From Clostridium aciditolerans (GTDB lineage: Bacteria; Bacillota; Clostridia; Clostridiales; Clostridiaceae), in contig NZ_JAEEGB010000001.1 of the NCBI RefSeq assembly GCF_016316925.1, positions 12,872-76,871 on the forward strand: a stretch of DNA of 64,000 bases, in the 5' to 3' direction. The translations under genes and the position numbers were made by a program. Positions 36,195 through 44,662 of the stretch are shown here, piece after piece (position 1 is the stretch's first letter; every line of letters begins with the position of its first letter). The notes beneath the pieces are model-generated. The model had not been told where the DNA came from, ran no database searches, and saw nothing but the letters and a program-made list of their open reading frames with translations.

Positions 36195-36848
36195 ATGTTA
36201 AATAATATTGAGGCAGTAATTTTTGATTTAGATGGCACATTAATTGATTCTATTTGGGTTTGGAGTAAAATAAATATTGATTATTTAAAAAAAAGAAACT
36301 TAGAACTACCTGAGGATTTAAAAGAAAATATTGAACATTTGAGCTTTATAGATAAAGCAAAATATTTTAAGAAAAGATTTAATCTTAATGATACAATAGA
36401 AGAAATAATAGAAGAATGGACTAGCATGGCGATGTATGAGTATACTCATAATGTTAAATTAAAACCTGGAGTAAAGAGATTTATAGAGTCTTTACATAGT
36501 AGCTCTATAAAAATAGCACTAGCAACTAGTAATTCACGTACCTTGTTAGAACTTGTTTTAAAGACTAATGGCATATTTCAATACTTTAATATTATAAGTA
36601 CCACTGATGAAGCAAAAAGAGGCAAGAATTTCCCTGACATTTATTTACTCACAGCAAAAAAGCTTGGAGTTGAACCAAAAAACTGTGCTGTTTTTGAAGA
36701 TTTACTTCCTGCTATTATTAGTGCAAAAGCAGCAGGTATGAAAGTTTTTGGAGTACAAGAGGAACATTCTGATTATCAAAGACAGAACATACTTGATGTA
36801 GCAGACCATTTTATTTATGAATACACAGAACTTACTAGGGATGTATAA
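36195..36848 (+). CDS. HAD-superfamily phosphatase, beta-phosphoglucomutase-like
   Basis: The 217-residue enzyme shows the HAD motifs in order: FDLDGTLIDS (nucleophile Asp11, acid Asp13), ALATSNSR (about residue 113-120) with the motif II Ser/Thr, Lys in DEAKRGKNFPDIYLLTAKKL, and FEDLLPAIISAKAAGM with the motif IV acids. The helical cap after motif I is of the beta-phosphoglucomutase and phosphoglycolate phosphatase type. The substrate cannot be told. AGGAGG lies 7 bases before the ATG. It stands alone behind what looks like a borrowed proline racemase promoter. Confidence 0.85.
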   Translation: MLNNIEAVIFDLDGTLIDSIWVWSKINIDYLKKRNLELPEDLKENIEHLSFIDKAKYFKKRFNLNDTIEEIIEEWTSMAMYEYTHNVKLKPGVKRFIESLHSSSIKIALATSNSRTLLELVLKTNGIFQYFNIISTTDEAKRGKNFPDIYLLTAKKLGVEPKNCAVFEDLLPAIISAKAAGMKVFGVQEEHSDYQRQNILDVADHFIYEYTELTRDV

Positions 36849-36958
36849 TATATAAATATTAAAATTATCCTCTATCCACTAAACTAAACTTTAATTCAGT
36901 GGACCCTATTAAAAGATTGAACTTTTCACTGTCAAATAGACATGTGAATATGAGGAAT

Positions 36959-37003
36959 ACGAATAGAGTGCATTTCCTGGTCATGGAACTGCACTCTATT
37001 CGT
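36959..37003. repeat. inverted repeat with 14-bp arms
   Basis: ACGAATAGAGTGCA and its exact complement flank a 17-base loop. It adjoins the IS3 OrfA fragment and may be a mobile-element end or a terminator. Confidence 0.6.
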
Positions 37004-37008
37004 GTAAG

Positions 37009-37068
37009 TATGAAATTAAAAAACTGAGACAGGAAAATAACGAGGTAAAGAAGGAATTAGAACTATAA
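37009..37068 (+). pseudogene. IS3-family OrfA, C-terminal remnant
   Basis: The frame YEIKKLRQENNEVKKELEL then stops. It matches the leucine-zipper end of IS3-type OrfA proteins. Nothing of the N-terminal helix-turn-helix is visible. Confidence 0.5.
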
Positions 37069-37220
37069 AAAAAATACCAAGCCTTCTTCGGGTATAGCCG
37101 AGATAAGTGTGAAAGCAAGCCACATGGTGGATATTAACTCCAGTGAGTGTTTTTAGTCGTCATCTGGGGTAATAACAGCATCCGTGTCACTAGGGGCAAA
37201 GTATGTGGTACATATAACCA

Positions 37221-37252
37221 AAAACCTTCAAGATATACTTCCTGAAGGTTTT
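37221..37252. terminator. terminator-like hairpin
   Basis: AAAACCTTCA and TGAAGGTTTT form a 10-bp perfect stem flanked by A and T runs, so it could act in both directions. Confidence 0.5.
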
Positions 37253-37287
37253 CGATTCATCAGATTTATATATCTATTGCTAATCTT

Positions 37288-37545
37288 TCATTCATTTATA
37301 CCAGTTTCAGGTATATATAATTTTTGAGAATGAATTGCTTTGATTCTTGGCATTAAATTGAATCCTAATAAGTAACAAAATGCGAAAGCAACCTCACTTT
37401 GACTATGAGAATCAACAATTTTTTTACTATCTGAAGCACAGGTTGTTGTTCCTTCACCCCAGATATCTTCTACTCTAATTTTAAGTATAGTATTAACTAC
37501 TGCTAATATTGCATTATGTAGATTATCTTTATTTATAAACTTTCT
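37288..37545 (-). pseudogene. Tn3-family transposase, internal fragment with deletion
   Basis: One open frame of about 85 codons reads LHNAILAVVNTILKIRVEDI, WGEGTTTCASDSKK, then VDSHSQSEVAFAFCYLLGFN and LMPRIKAIHSQKLYIPE. These are two consecutive conserved blocks of the Tn3 TnpA catalytic domain, but the roughly 70 residues that normally separate them are gone. No inverted terminal repeats, resolvase or start codon are visible. Confidence 0.75.
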
Positions 37546-37596
37546 TTTTATATAAAGGCTATATACTCTCAGTATTTAGTTACTCCCTAAAATTTA

Positions 37597-37631
37597 AAAA
37601 TTACTACAGGAAAATTTCCTATAGTAATTTT
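37597..37631 (-). terminator. terminator of the ubiD-ubiX-lpdD operon
   Basis: AAAATTACTAcAGG pairs with CCTaTAGTAATTTT, flanked by A/T runs, about 70 bp behind the LpdD stop codon. Confidence 0.75.
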
Positions 37632-37701
37632 CAATTCTATTTTGATTAATTAATTTTAATTTACACAAATTTATGGACTTTCTCGATAAAAAACACCAGC
37701 A

Positions 37702-38070
37702 CTAAATATATTTTTGTATTAACATGTCAGTTAATTGCTTTAAAAGATCCATTATAACCTTAATTTCCTCACTTGTTATATTATCAACATGAATACCACA
37801 GGTTACAACTACGTTTTTATTCAATCGGGAAGAAATTGCGTGTGACACATATCGTGCAGCTTCATCGTCTTTATGTCCCACCAGATTCAGCAAAGATGTT
37901 GTAGCACTGACAACCCGTGCATCTGCTAAACTTGGTCTAGGAACACTTAGGGTTACACAGCCTATATGAGGGCTATCTCCACCTGAAATGATCACACATA
38001 AATCTTCACCAATGGCAATAGCTTTCATGTTTATTTTTATTCTACCATTTTCTAAACTAAAGTCCTGCAA
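37702..38070 (-). CDS. LpdD-type small protein of the UbiD decarboxylase operon (prenylated-flavin chaperone family)
   Basis: The 122-residue product matches the small D subunit that accompanies gallate-type UbiD decarboxylases. Recognisable parts are IAIGEDLCVIISGGDSPHIG (about 18-37), TSLLNLVGHKDDEAARYVSH, and VVVTCGIHVDNITSEEI near the end. The family has been described as a chaperone for the prenylated flavin cofactor. It is the third gene of the operon, 24 bp behind ubiX. The start ATG has a weak purine-rich site overlapping the end of the previous gene region. It is followed by a terminator. Confidence 0.75.
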   Translation of the reverse strand: MQDFSLENGRIKINMKAIAIGEDLCVIISGGDSPHIGCVTLSVPRPSLADARVVSATTSLLNLVGHKDDEAARYVSHAISSRLNKNVVVTCGIHVDNITSEEIKVIMDLLKQLTDMLIQKYI

Positions 38071-38094
38071 TATATCACCTCATCACTTTGCCTG

Positions 38095-38691
38095 CTAACT
38101 CACAGTTTCTCCCCATCTCTTAAATCCTGATACTTCGATATCAAATTTATCAAGAATTTTACCAATGATATGTCTATTCATATCCTCTAAACTAAGGGGC
38201 TTATTATAATAGGTAACCATCGGCGGAATAATAATTGCGCCTGTCTCGGACAGAGAAAGCATATTTTTTAAATGAATGGAACTTAAAGGACTTTCTCTTG
38301 GAACCACCACTAAGGTTTTTTTCTCCTTTATTGTAACATCCGCAGCCCTTAGTAGCAGGTTGTCAGAATATCCACAGGCAATACCGGCAACAGTTTTCAT
38401 GCTGCAAGGGACGATTACCATGCCTTCTGTTTTAAATGAACCACTTGCAATACTGGCTCCGATATTTTTTATGTCATGAACTTTATCGGCTAAATTTCTT
38501 ACTTCATCTATTGTATATCCTGTTTCCTGGGAAATGGTTAATTCAGCACCATGGGAAATAACTAAATGAGTTTCCCATTCAGGGTTGTCGCTCAATATTT
38601 TTAACATATCAATACCTAAGATGGCACCGCTTGCTCCACTCATACCAATAACTAATCTTTTTTTTGTGGAGACTTTCAGTTTAGTTTCCAT
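38095..38691 (-). CDS. ubiX: UbiX-family flavin prenyltransferase
   Basis: The 198-residue product has the UbiX signatures MSGASGAILGIDML near residue 15, VVPRESPLSSIHLKNMLSLSETGAIIIPP (about 125-153) and the YYNKPLSLEDM segment near 157. It attaches a dimethylallyl group to FMN to make the prenylated flavin used by UbiD enzymes. AAGGAG lies 11 bases before ATG 38691. The longer frame to 38772 overlaps the end of ubiD and has no site. It sits between ubiD and the LpdD gene. Confidence 0.92.
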   Translation of the reverse strand: METKLKVSTKKRLVIGMSGASGAILGIDMLKILSDNPEWETHLVISHGAELTISQETGYTIDEVRNLADKVHDIKNIGASIASGSFKTEGMVIVPCSMKTVAGIACGYSDNLLLRAADVTIKEKKTLVVVPRESPLSSIHLKNMLSLSETGAIIIPPMVTYYNKPLSLEDMNRHIIGKILDKFDIEVSGFKRWGETVS

Positions 38692-38750
38692 AAATAGTAA
38701 TACTCCTTGTACAATGTAGTTATAATATATATTATTAAATATGAGAATAA

Positions 38751-40220
38751 TTAAAATCCGTATTTTTCCCAATTATTAATTATCTTATTACGTAACTCTT
38801 CAGAATAACTTCCAAAGGATGCTTCTATAGGCTGTTTGTCTTTGTCTAAATGTTTTGAAGGTGATAAGCAATTGTAAACTACTTTATTAGTTCTTGCTTC
38901 ACTCTTTTCTTTTTTATCCAGATATGCAACAAGAGGTAATACCTTTTGGTTAGGTATAATTATTCTGTTATCTGGATGGTGACGAGTTGCAAAAGCCCAT
39001 ACTACTCTATTAAGGTCACTTGTATCAATGTCATCATCTAAAACAATTACCTTTGGCACATATGAGCCAGCTTTGCTCTCAAAAACTGTTTTTCCTATTT
39101 CATAAGCAAGTTTTGCATCATCATCTCTTTTATAATTAGAGTCTACAGTTACAACTAGCCAATGCACAGCAGATTCTAGTGGAATAAAACATTCCTTAAT
39201 AGGAAGTCCTTTGTGTTTAAGAGCATTTTGAATACTTGCAGCAATGGCAACACCCCAATTAGTGTGGTTTTCTTCAGGAGGGATACCAGCTGCAGTTACT
39301 GGCATTATTGGGTTATTTCTATGAGTCATAGCATTTACATGAAAAAGTGGTACTGATTTTCCATGACCAACCCATGTATAACCAGCGTATTCACCCATTG
39401 GACCTTCTGGAACCTTATCTTTTAGAGAGGCAGTTCCTTCAATAACAATCTCACTAGTAGCTGGTACTTCTAAATCACTGGTTTCGCATTTAACAACATC
39501 AATTGCCTCTCCATACCATCCACCTATCATCTCACCCTCATTAACATTGTCAGGAAGTGGATATCCTGCAATCATAGCTATACCAGGATCTACACCTAGG
39601 CATAGAGCAAAAGGCATTTCTTTGCCGATTTTATTCCATTCTTCATATATTTTTCCGATATCTTGTGATGCTATAACGACTCCAGCCATAGAACGAGGTC
39701 CATCTAGCATTACACGTGATATAGACCAGTTTATCCAAGAACCATCAGGTGTACGTACAATAAGAATACCATAAGTATTAATATAACGGCCACCATCTCC
39801 AACATGAATGAATGGAACAGGGAGTTTTGTAAGGTCAATTTCATCGCCAAATACTTTATTTTCCTTACACTCACCAGTTTCAACTAAACGAGGGGGAATA
39901 GGCTTAACATCATGAAGATTAGACCAAGCTTCCACAAGCTTAGGACCAGAAGTATTTATTGGTAATCCAAGGGATAGAGCTACTCTTATAAATGGATGTT
40001 CCTTATTTGGACTCATTCCTACAGGTGCTCCTAATACTTCAAATCCTGGTATACTGTCTTTAATATTTTTAAAAAGTGGTGCTGGAGAAGGTAGTTCATA
40101 AGCACGTCGAATTATAGCACTCATTTCCAAGTTCCAGTCTACCTCTTGATTAATAGAAACTATTTCATTATGTTCTTTTAAAGTATTTACATATTCTCGA
40201 AAACTTTTTAATGGCTTCAT
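38751..40220 (-). CDS. UbiD-family decarboxylase, gallate/protocatechuate-type
   Basis: The 489-residue product is a prenyl-FMN-dependent decarboxylase. The conserved Arg lies in NWSISRVMLDGP (about 165-176) and the catalytic Glu in GPMGEYAGYTW (about 278-288); both are present. Overall form and the neighbouring LpdD-type protein point to the LpdC/gallate decarboxylase branch rather than ubiquinone synthesis. Clostridia of this type make no ubiquinone. AGGAGG precedes ATG 40220. The LysR gene faces it across about 145 bp. The likely role is non-oxidative decarboxylation of a hydroxybenzoate, which consumes a proton; the substrate is inferred. Confidence 0.88.
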   Translation of the reverse strand: MKPLKSFREYVNTLKEHNEIVSINQEVDWNLEMSAIIRRAYELPSPAPLFKNIKDSIPGFEVLGAPVGMSPNKEHPFIRVALSLGLPINTSGPKLVEAWSNLHDVKPIPPRLVETGECKENKVFGDEIDLTKLPVPFIHVGDGGRYINTYGILIVRTPDGSWINWSISRVMLDGPRSMAGVVIASQDIGKIYEEWNKIGKEMPFALCLGVDPGIAMIAGYPLPDNVNEGEMIGGWYGEAIDVVKCETSDLEVPATSEIVIEGTASLKDKVPEGPMGEYAGYTWVGHGKSVPLFHVNAMTHRNNPIMPVTAAGIPPEENHTNWGVAIAASIQNALKHKGLPIKECFIPLESAVHWLVVTVDSNYKRDDDAKLAYEIGKTVFESKAGSYVPKVIVLDDDIDTSDLNRVVWAFATRHHPDNRIIIPNQKVLPLVAYLDKKEKSEARTNKVVYNCLSPSKHLDKDKQPIEASFGSYSEELRNKIINNWEKYGF

Positions 40221-40365
40221 ATCCAATATCCTCCTTAAAAATGACTTCTATTTGTTAACTTTTTGTTTTACATATTTATTTTAATTGGATGTATAATATT
40301 TGTAAAATATATATAATAGTAGGTATACATATAAAAAATATATGATTGATAAAGGATGTGAAATC

Positions 40366-41265
40366 TTGGATATAAAAAAACTAATTTACTTTGTAACAAT
40401 TGTAGATGAAGGACAAATTACACGTGCAGCTAATCGTTTACGCATTGGTCAGCCCCCTTTAAGTATGCAGTTAAAAGGATTAGAAGATGAGTTGGGAGTA
40501 ATACTCATTAAACGTACTAATAAAAATTTCGAATTAACCCCAGCCGGACAGACATTTTATAAAAGAGCGAAAGAGGTTTTAAATTCAATTGATGGAATGA
40601 TTACAGAAGTAAGGGAACAACAGGATGGAAAGAGGGGGAAACTTTCAATAGGGACAGTAATGTCATGTGTACCCTACCTTTCACCTCTTTTGATGATATT
40701 TAATGATAAGTATCCTCTTGTCTCGTTTCAAATTTGGGAGGAAGATTCCCGAAGAATTGAAGAGCTTCTACAAAATAGAGACATTGAACTAGGCATTATA
40801 AGATTGCCATTCCAATCCAAAGAAGCGACCGAAATGAGGAACTTTTCAATCCACCATATACAATCAGAACCTCTTGTAGCTCTTCAATCTTCTAATGGCA
40901 CTTTTTTTAAGGAAAAAACGATATCTATAAAAGAACTAAATAATCAGCCTCTTTTAGTTTTACGCGGCCAAGGTGAGTATAATGTTTTTCACAGGTTTGT
41001 TGAGACATGTAATAGCTTTGGGTTTAATCCAAAGATTATTTGTGAAAGCTCTGATGTGACAACATTGATGACTTTAGCAGAGTCAGGACTAGGAATTGCA
41101 ATTATTCCCAAAATAGCATTGCAGATAAAAATGCATAATAACTTATCTTTTGCTGAAATAATACCAAACATAAACTCTGAAACTGCCCTCATATGGATAG
41201 AGGATCGATATTTATCCGAAGCTGCACAAAATTTCAAAGATACTTTAATCAATTATATAAAATAA
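40366..41265 (+). CDS. LysR-family transcriptional regulator
   Basis: The 299-residue product begins with the LysR helix-turn-helix (LIYFVTIVDEGQITRAANRL, then QPPLSMQLKGLEDELGVILI) and ends in a periplasmic-binding-protein-like effector domain with GLGIAIIPKIAL near residue 245. The start is taken as TTG 40366, 7 bases behind AAAGGATG; an upstream ATG at 40342 has no site. It is transcribed away from the ubiD operon, the standard arrangement for a LysR activator of a neighbouring catabolic operon, with an aromatic acid as probable inducer. Confidence 0.88.
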   Translation: MDIKKLIYFVTIVDEGQITRAANRLRIGQPPLSMQLKGLEDELGVILIKRTNKNFELTPAGQTFYKRAKEVLNSIDGMITEVREQQDGKRGKLSIGTVMSCVPYLSPLLMIFNDKYPLVSFQIWEEDSRRIEELLQNRDIELGIIRLPFQSKEATEMRNFSIHHIQSEPLVALQSSNGTFFKEKTISIKELNNQPLLVLRGQGEYNVFHRFVETCNSFGFNPKIICESSDVTTLMTLAESGLGIAIIPKIALQIKMHNNLSFAEIIPNINSETALIWIEDRYLSEAAQNFKDTLINYIK

Positions 41266-41269
41266 TGGA

Positions 41270-41403
41270 TGTTTTCCTGAACGAGTCTTAGGAGAGATGA
41301 AGGAAAGCATGGCATGTGCTATACAACTTTACGAGGACTACGAAAAATCTCGATGCAGTCGATGTTAATTTATACCTATGAATATAATACCCTCTATGTA
41401 TGA
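41270..41403 (+). pseudogene. IS1182-type transposase, C-terminal remnant with frameshift
   Basis: PERVLGEMKE in one frame continues after a frameshift as KHGMCYTTLRGLRKISMQSM. This is the well-conserved end of IS1182-type transposases (ERV..AKEKHGMRYT..RGL pattern). The rest of the gene is absent. Confidence 0.65.
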
Positions 41404-41519
41404 GGAAAGAGCAGCTCTTAATACTTACTAGACATATAAAACGTTTTGGAGATTATATGATTGACCTTGATAACATACCAAGAGCAATTGATACTTCTAA
41501 CTCTATACCTATAAATTAG
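41403..41519 (+). pseudogene. Tn3-family transposase, C-terminal remnant
   Basis: The frame REQ-like KEQLLILTRHIKRFGDYMID with a following LDNIPRAI then stops. It resembles the C-terminal end of Tn3-type TnpA. It lies in the opposite orientation to the other Tn3 fragment at 37.3-37.5 kb. Confidence 0.45.
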
Positions 41520-42023
41520 AATAAGGCTACATTCTGGATATTTATTGCAGCATGTGGCCTATTTTTACACGTATCTCGGCTCAACCCGTTCTTGAAGCGA
41601 AAGAACAAGTAATATTTCAGTACCTGAAAAAGACCTTAATAAGTACAACATCAAGAAGCTGGATATTATAAATATTTAAATAATAAACCTTCAAACAGAG
41701 ATATAGAAAATGAAGCCTTACGAAAAGAAATAAAGCAAATTTCCGAAGAAAACAAGGGTAGGCATGATTCAATACGAATTGCTAAGGTTTTAAATCAGAA
41801 AGAAATGCATGTTAGATGGAATCTTTCTATAGAGCAGTAAAAAGAGAGCTTATTCAGAATGCCAATTACGAGTCACCTGAACAAGCTCAAAAATAAGTCT
41901 TTTAATATATCATAATACTAAAAGAATACATTCTTCATTGGGATATCTTTATCCATCCCAATCCGTTCTTTTAAGTTTAGCACACTCTGTAAATAAAACA
42001 AAAATCTTCCTCCTTATAAGATT
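41520..42023. other. decayed mobile-element region
   Basis: Apart from the IS3 OrfB fragment there is no gene. The final 100 bp lie behind the ROK gene; a possible GGGAT..ATCCC stem near 41940-41962 is weak. Confidence 0.5.
41664..41840 (+). pseudogene. IS3-family OrfB transposase, N-terminal remnant
   Basis: The frame YYKYLNNKPSNRDIENEALR followed by KEIKQISEENKGRHDSIRIA and KVLNQKEMHV matches the HTH_21 region near the start of IS3 OrfB. Beyond it similarity fades through a frameshift, and the DDE domain is absent. Confidence 0.7.
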
Positions 42024-43283
42024 CTATTCTGCCGTATTTCCTTCATAAAGTTCTGGATTTTCGAAAAACATTTCTGCCAGTTCTTGATATCCTCCAAGTT
42101 TTTGTAATTCTCTTAGAGGACGCATATCATAATATAATTTTGAAGCCGTTTCTTCTGGAAAGAATCTGGCCTTTTTTCTTGCTTCTTTAAGTTCCGTTTT
42201 AAAATATTCTCCCGCATAAGCATACTTTCCTTGAATTACAATGATTTCAGGATCAAAATTAATTGCTACATTTTTTAGCATCAAAGAAAACATTTCTGCA
42301 AGATAACTAACAATCTCTTTTGCTAATTTATCCCCTTTATCAGCTTCCTCAAACAAATGGCGTATAAGGTTATCTGATTCAATCCATTGTTTCATGGTAG
42401 AACAAGATAGTTTTTTAGGATTTTCTTTTAATTTTTTTTGTATTCTACTTTCACTGACCATACGTTCAAAACATCCTCTGCTTCCACATGAGCATACTTC
42501 TTCGTCACTATAATCAATTGTCATGTGGCCAATTTCACCAATTAACGCATTTCTACCAGTAAAAACTTCTCTATCTATGTAACACGCAGAAATACCTGCC
42601 TCAGTATATATAACCACCATTCTTTTATTACGATATTCTTCTTCTAAAAGAAGAGAGCTCCCTGCAATCCTTACAAGATTTTCTACAATAATCACTTGTT
42701 TTGGAAATAATTCTTCCAACCAAGCTTTTATCGGAATATTTCTTCCCCATTCTGGTGCCAACGCACAAAACCGTACAATTCCAATATTGCGATCTATAAA
42801 TCCTTCCATTGCCAGACTGATTCCGTATAAGCTTTCATAGGAAATTTCTGCTTCCTCTAAAATTAAATATATATTGTTTTTTAATATGTGCTGAAATTTT
42901 TCAAAAGTGTCCCCGTAACAAAATGAGACTTCTTTTTCCCATATACGCTCATTTTTCATATTTAAAATTGTAAAATGAATGCATTCTTTTTCTAAATATA
43001 TACACAAAATAACTTCTTCACAATAAAAGGCATATAATTCCGGACGTTTTCCACCAGTGCTTGTAGAAGATCCTTTTCCTATCGAAACCAAAAGCCCCTT
43101 CTCTTCAAAACTTTGAATTGCTTTTTTTACCGTCGGACGACTGATTTTTGTAGCTTCACTTATATCATTGACCGATACAACTTGTTCGTTCCTTATCATT
43201 TGCAAAATACGCTTCCTGTTCAAATACTTTAAATCAGAAGGCATGGATGCGTTTTTTGTATATTTTTCCTCTTCTTTTTCCAT
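42024..43283 (-). CDS. ROK-family transcriptional regulator
   Basis: The 419-residue product has an N-terminal winged helix (about 15-75; LNRKRILQMIRNEQVVSVND, then ISRPTVKKAIQSFEEKGLL) and a ROK sugar-kinase-like domain. The zinc-binding motif is present as CSCGSRGCFERMVS. The ATP-site signature is weak, and the segment expected to carry the catalytic Asp reads IGEIGHMTIDY, so it probably acts only as a regulator. GAGGTG lies 6 bases before ATG 43283. It faces the proline racemase gene across 207 bp that hold a 34-bp palindrome over the racemase promoter, the natural candidate for its operator. Confidence 0.85.
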   Translation of the reverse strand: MEKEEEKYTKNASMPSDLKYLNRKRILQMIRNEQVVSVNDISEATKISRPTVKKAIQSFEEKGLLVSIGKGSSTSTGGKRPELYAFYCEEVILCIYLEKECIHFTILNMKNERIWEKEVSFCYGDTFEKFQHILKNNIYLILEEAEISYESLYGISLAMEGFIDRNIGIVRFCALAPEWGRNIPIKAWLEELFPKQVIIVENLVRIAGSSLLLEEEYRNKRMVVIYTEAGISACYIDREVFTGRNALIGEIGHMTIDYSDEEVCSCGSRGCFERMVSESRIQKKLKENPKKLSCSTMKQWIESDNLIRHLFEEADKGDKLAKEIVSYLAEMFSLMLKNVAINFDPEIIVIQGKYAYAGEYFKTELKEARKKARFFPEETASKLYYDMRPLRELQKLGGYQELAEMFFENPELYEGNTAE

Positions 43284-43418
43284 GCTGCACCTCATATTTT
43301 TCATTTTTATCAAACTTCTTTACTGTGTACTTTTTCAATTTTTTCATTGTGTTTAGGTATACGATATCATATTTCTATTTCTATTTCCAGCATTGTCATT
43401 TACATTCCCTATATTCTA

Positions 43419-43472
43419 TTGACTTTTTCAAAATTCAATTATAAAATAACGTTATATAACAATATTTTATAA
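43419..43472 (+). promoter_or_regulatory. promoter and palindromic operator of the proline racemase gene
   Basis: TTGACT (43419-43424), 17 bp, TAAAAT (43442-43447). A palindrome with arms TTATAAAATA (43439-43448) and TATTTTATAA (43463-43472) and inner core GTTATATAAC covers the -10 box and start site. A related copy lies at 36070-36123. Confidence 0.7.
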
Positions 43473-43490
43473 CTAAGGGGAGATATATTT

Positions 43491-44522
43491 ATGGAATTAA
43501 AACCAAATGTAAATTTAAGTATTTACGAAAAAAACTTTGTTGCTGTTGATACTCATACTGTAGGAGAATTTACTCGTGTAGTGTTGTCAGGGTTCCCTGA
43601 ATTGCCGGGAAACACCATGATTGAAAAGAAAAAGTATTTAGAAGAACATTGTGATGAGTACAGAAAAGCTTTAATGTTTGAACCACGTGGACACCATGAT
43701 ATGTTCGGCTCCATCGTAACAAATCCAATTAATTCAGAAGCAGATTACGGCGTTATCTATATGGATACAGGCGGTTATTTAAATATGTGCGGACATGGTA
43801 CTATCGGTACTGTTACTGCTATCATAGAATCCGGACTTGTAGAAGCAAAAGAGCCTTATACAGAGGTTGTCCTTGATGCTCCTGCTGGATTAATACGCAC
43901 AAAAGCAGAAGTAAAAGGAGGAAAGGTTGTAAACGTTACCCTTACAAATGTACCAGCTTTCCTTTATAAAGAAAACTTAAAAACAGTTATAGGCGGCAAG
44001 GAAGTTACATATGATATTTCTTTCGGTGGAAGTTTTTTTGCTTTATGTGATGTGACTCAGATTGGACTTGACATAATACCTGAAAACATCCCTGCATTAA
44101 CAGAGTTTGGTATGAAATTAATTGAAAATGCAAATAATGAAAACCAAATCCAGCATCCAGAGGTTGATATTACATCTGTAGACTTAGCAGAGTTATACTG
44201 TCCAACATCCACACCTGGATGTGATATGCGAAATGTGGTTATCTTTGGCGACTATATGGCAGACCGTTCTCCATGCGGAACTGGTACAAGTGCAAAATTA
44301 GCTACTCTTTATAGAAGAGGCAAGATTGAAATTGGTGAGCCATTCGTATACGAAAGCTTTATTGGAACAACATTCAAGGGTGTTATTAAAGAAGAAGCAA
44401 AAGCCGGTGAAATTCCTGCAGTTATACCACAGATTACAGGCAGTGCTTATTTAACAGGCGTTTCTACTTATATTATAGATAACGATGATCCTTTAAAATA
44501 TGGTTTCCAGGTTGGAAAATAG
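43491..44522 (+). CDS. proline racemase / hydroxyproline epimerase family enzyme
   Basis: The 343-residue enzyme has both catalytic cysteines of the family: Cys100 in NMCGHGTIG and the second in DRSPCGTGTSA (about 260-266). A dehydratase member would have Thr at the first position, so racemase or epimerase activity is expected. The choice between L-proline and hydroxyproline cannot be made safely by eye. In clostridia, racemisation to D-proline feeds the proline reductase of Stickland fermentation, but no prd genes are in the window. GGGGAG lies 8 bases before the ATG. It is monocistronic, with a palindromic operator and a divergent ROK regulator. Confidence 0.88.
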   Translation: MELKPNVNLSIYEKNFVAVDTHTVGEFTRVVLSGFPELPGNTMIEKKKYLEEHCDEYRKALMFEPRGHHDMFGSIVTNPINSEADYGVIYMDTGGYLNMCGHGTIGTVTAIIESGLVEAKEPYTEVVLDAPAGLIRTKAEVKGGKVVNVTLTNVPAFLYKENLKTVIGGKEVTYDISFGGSFFALCDVTQIGLDIIPENIPALTEFGMKLIENANNENQIQHPEVDITSVDLAELYCPTSTPGCDMRNVVIFGDYMADRSPCGTGTSAKLATLYRRGKIEIGEPFVYESFIGTTFKGVIKEEAKAGEIPAVIPQITGSAYLTGVSTYIIDNDDPLKYGFQVGK

Positions 44523-44603
44523 TATTTTAGTTGAATTATTTCAAGTTTTTTATCCTGCTTTTTATAGTTTGAATAAAGTAGGTACGAAAAAAAGCATGAA
44601 GCA

Positions 44604-44634
44604 AAGGCTGTGGAATAATAGCTTCCACAGCCTT
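44604..44634. terminator. terminator of the proline racemase gene
   Basis: AAGGCTGTGGAA and TTCCACAGCCTT form a perfect 12-bp stem followed by TT on the plus strand. It may also act on the convergent amidohydrolase transcript. Confidence 0.8.
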
Positions 44635-44662
44635 TTCAGTTTGTATTCCTTTTTTGTTGTTA

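Larger units (their letters stand above)
36849..37596. other. transposon graveyard
   Basis: No intact gene. It holds a perfect inverted repeat (36959-37003), an IS3 OrfA fragment, a terminator-like hairpin at 37221-37252, and a Tn3 transposase fragment. The stretch 37070-37220 is somewhat richer in G and C and unassigned. Confidence 0.65.

Noticed and set aside
36008-36238. 76-codon minus-strand open frame overlapping the phosphatase start
   Set aside because: It overlaps the promoter-operator and the ribosome binding site of the phosphatase gene, has no site of its own and resembles no protein.
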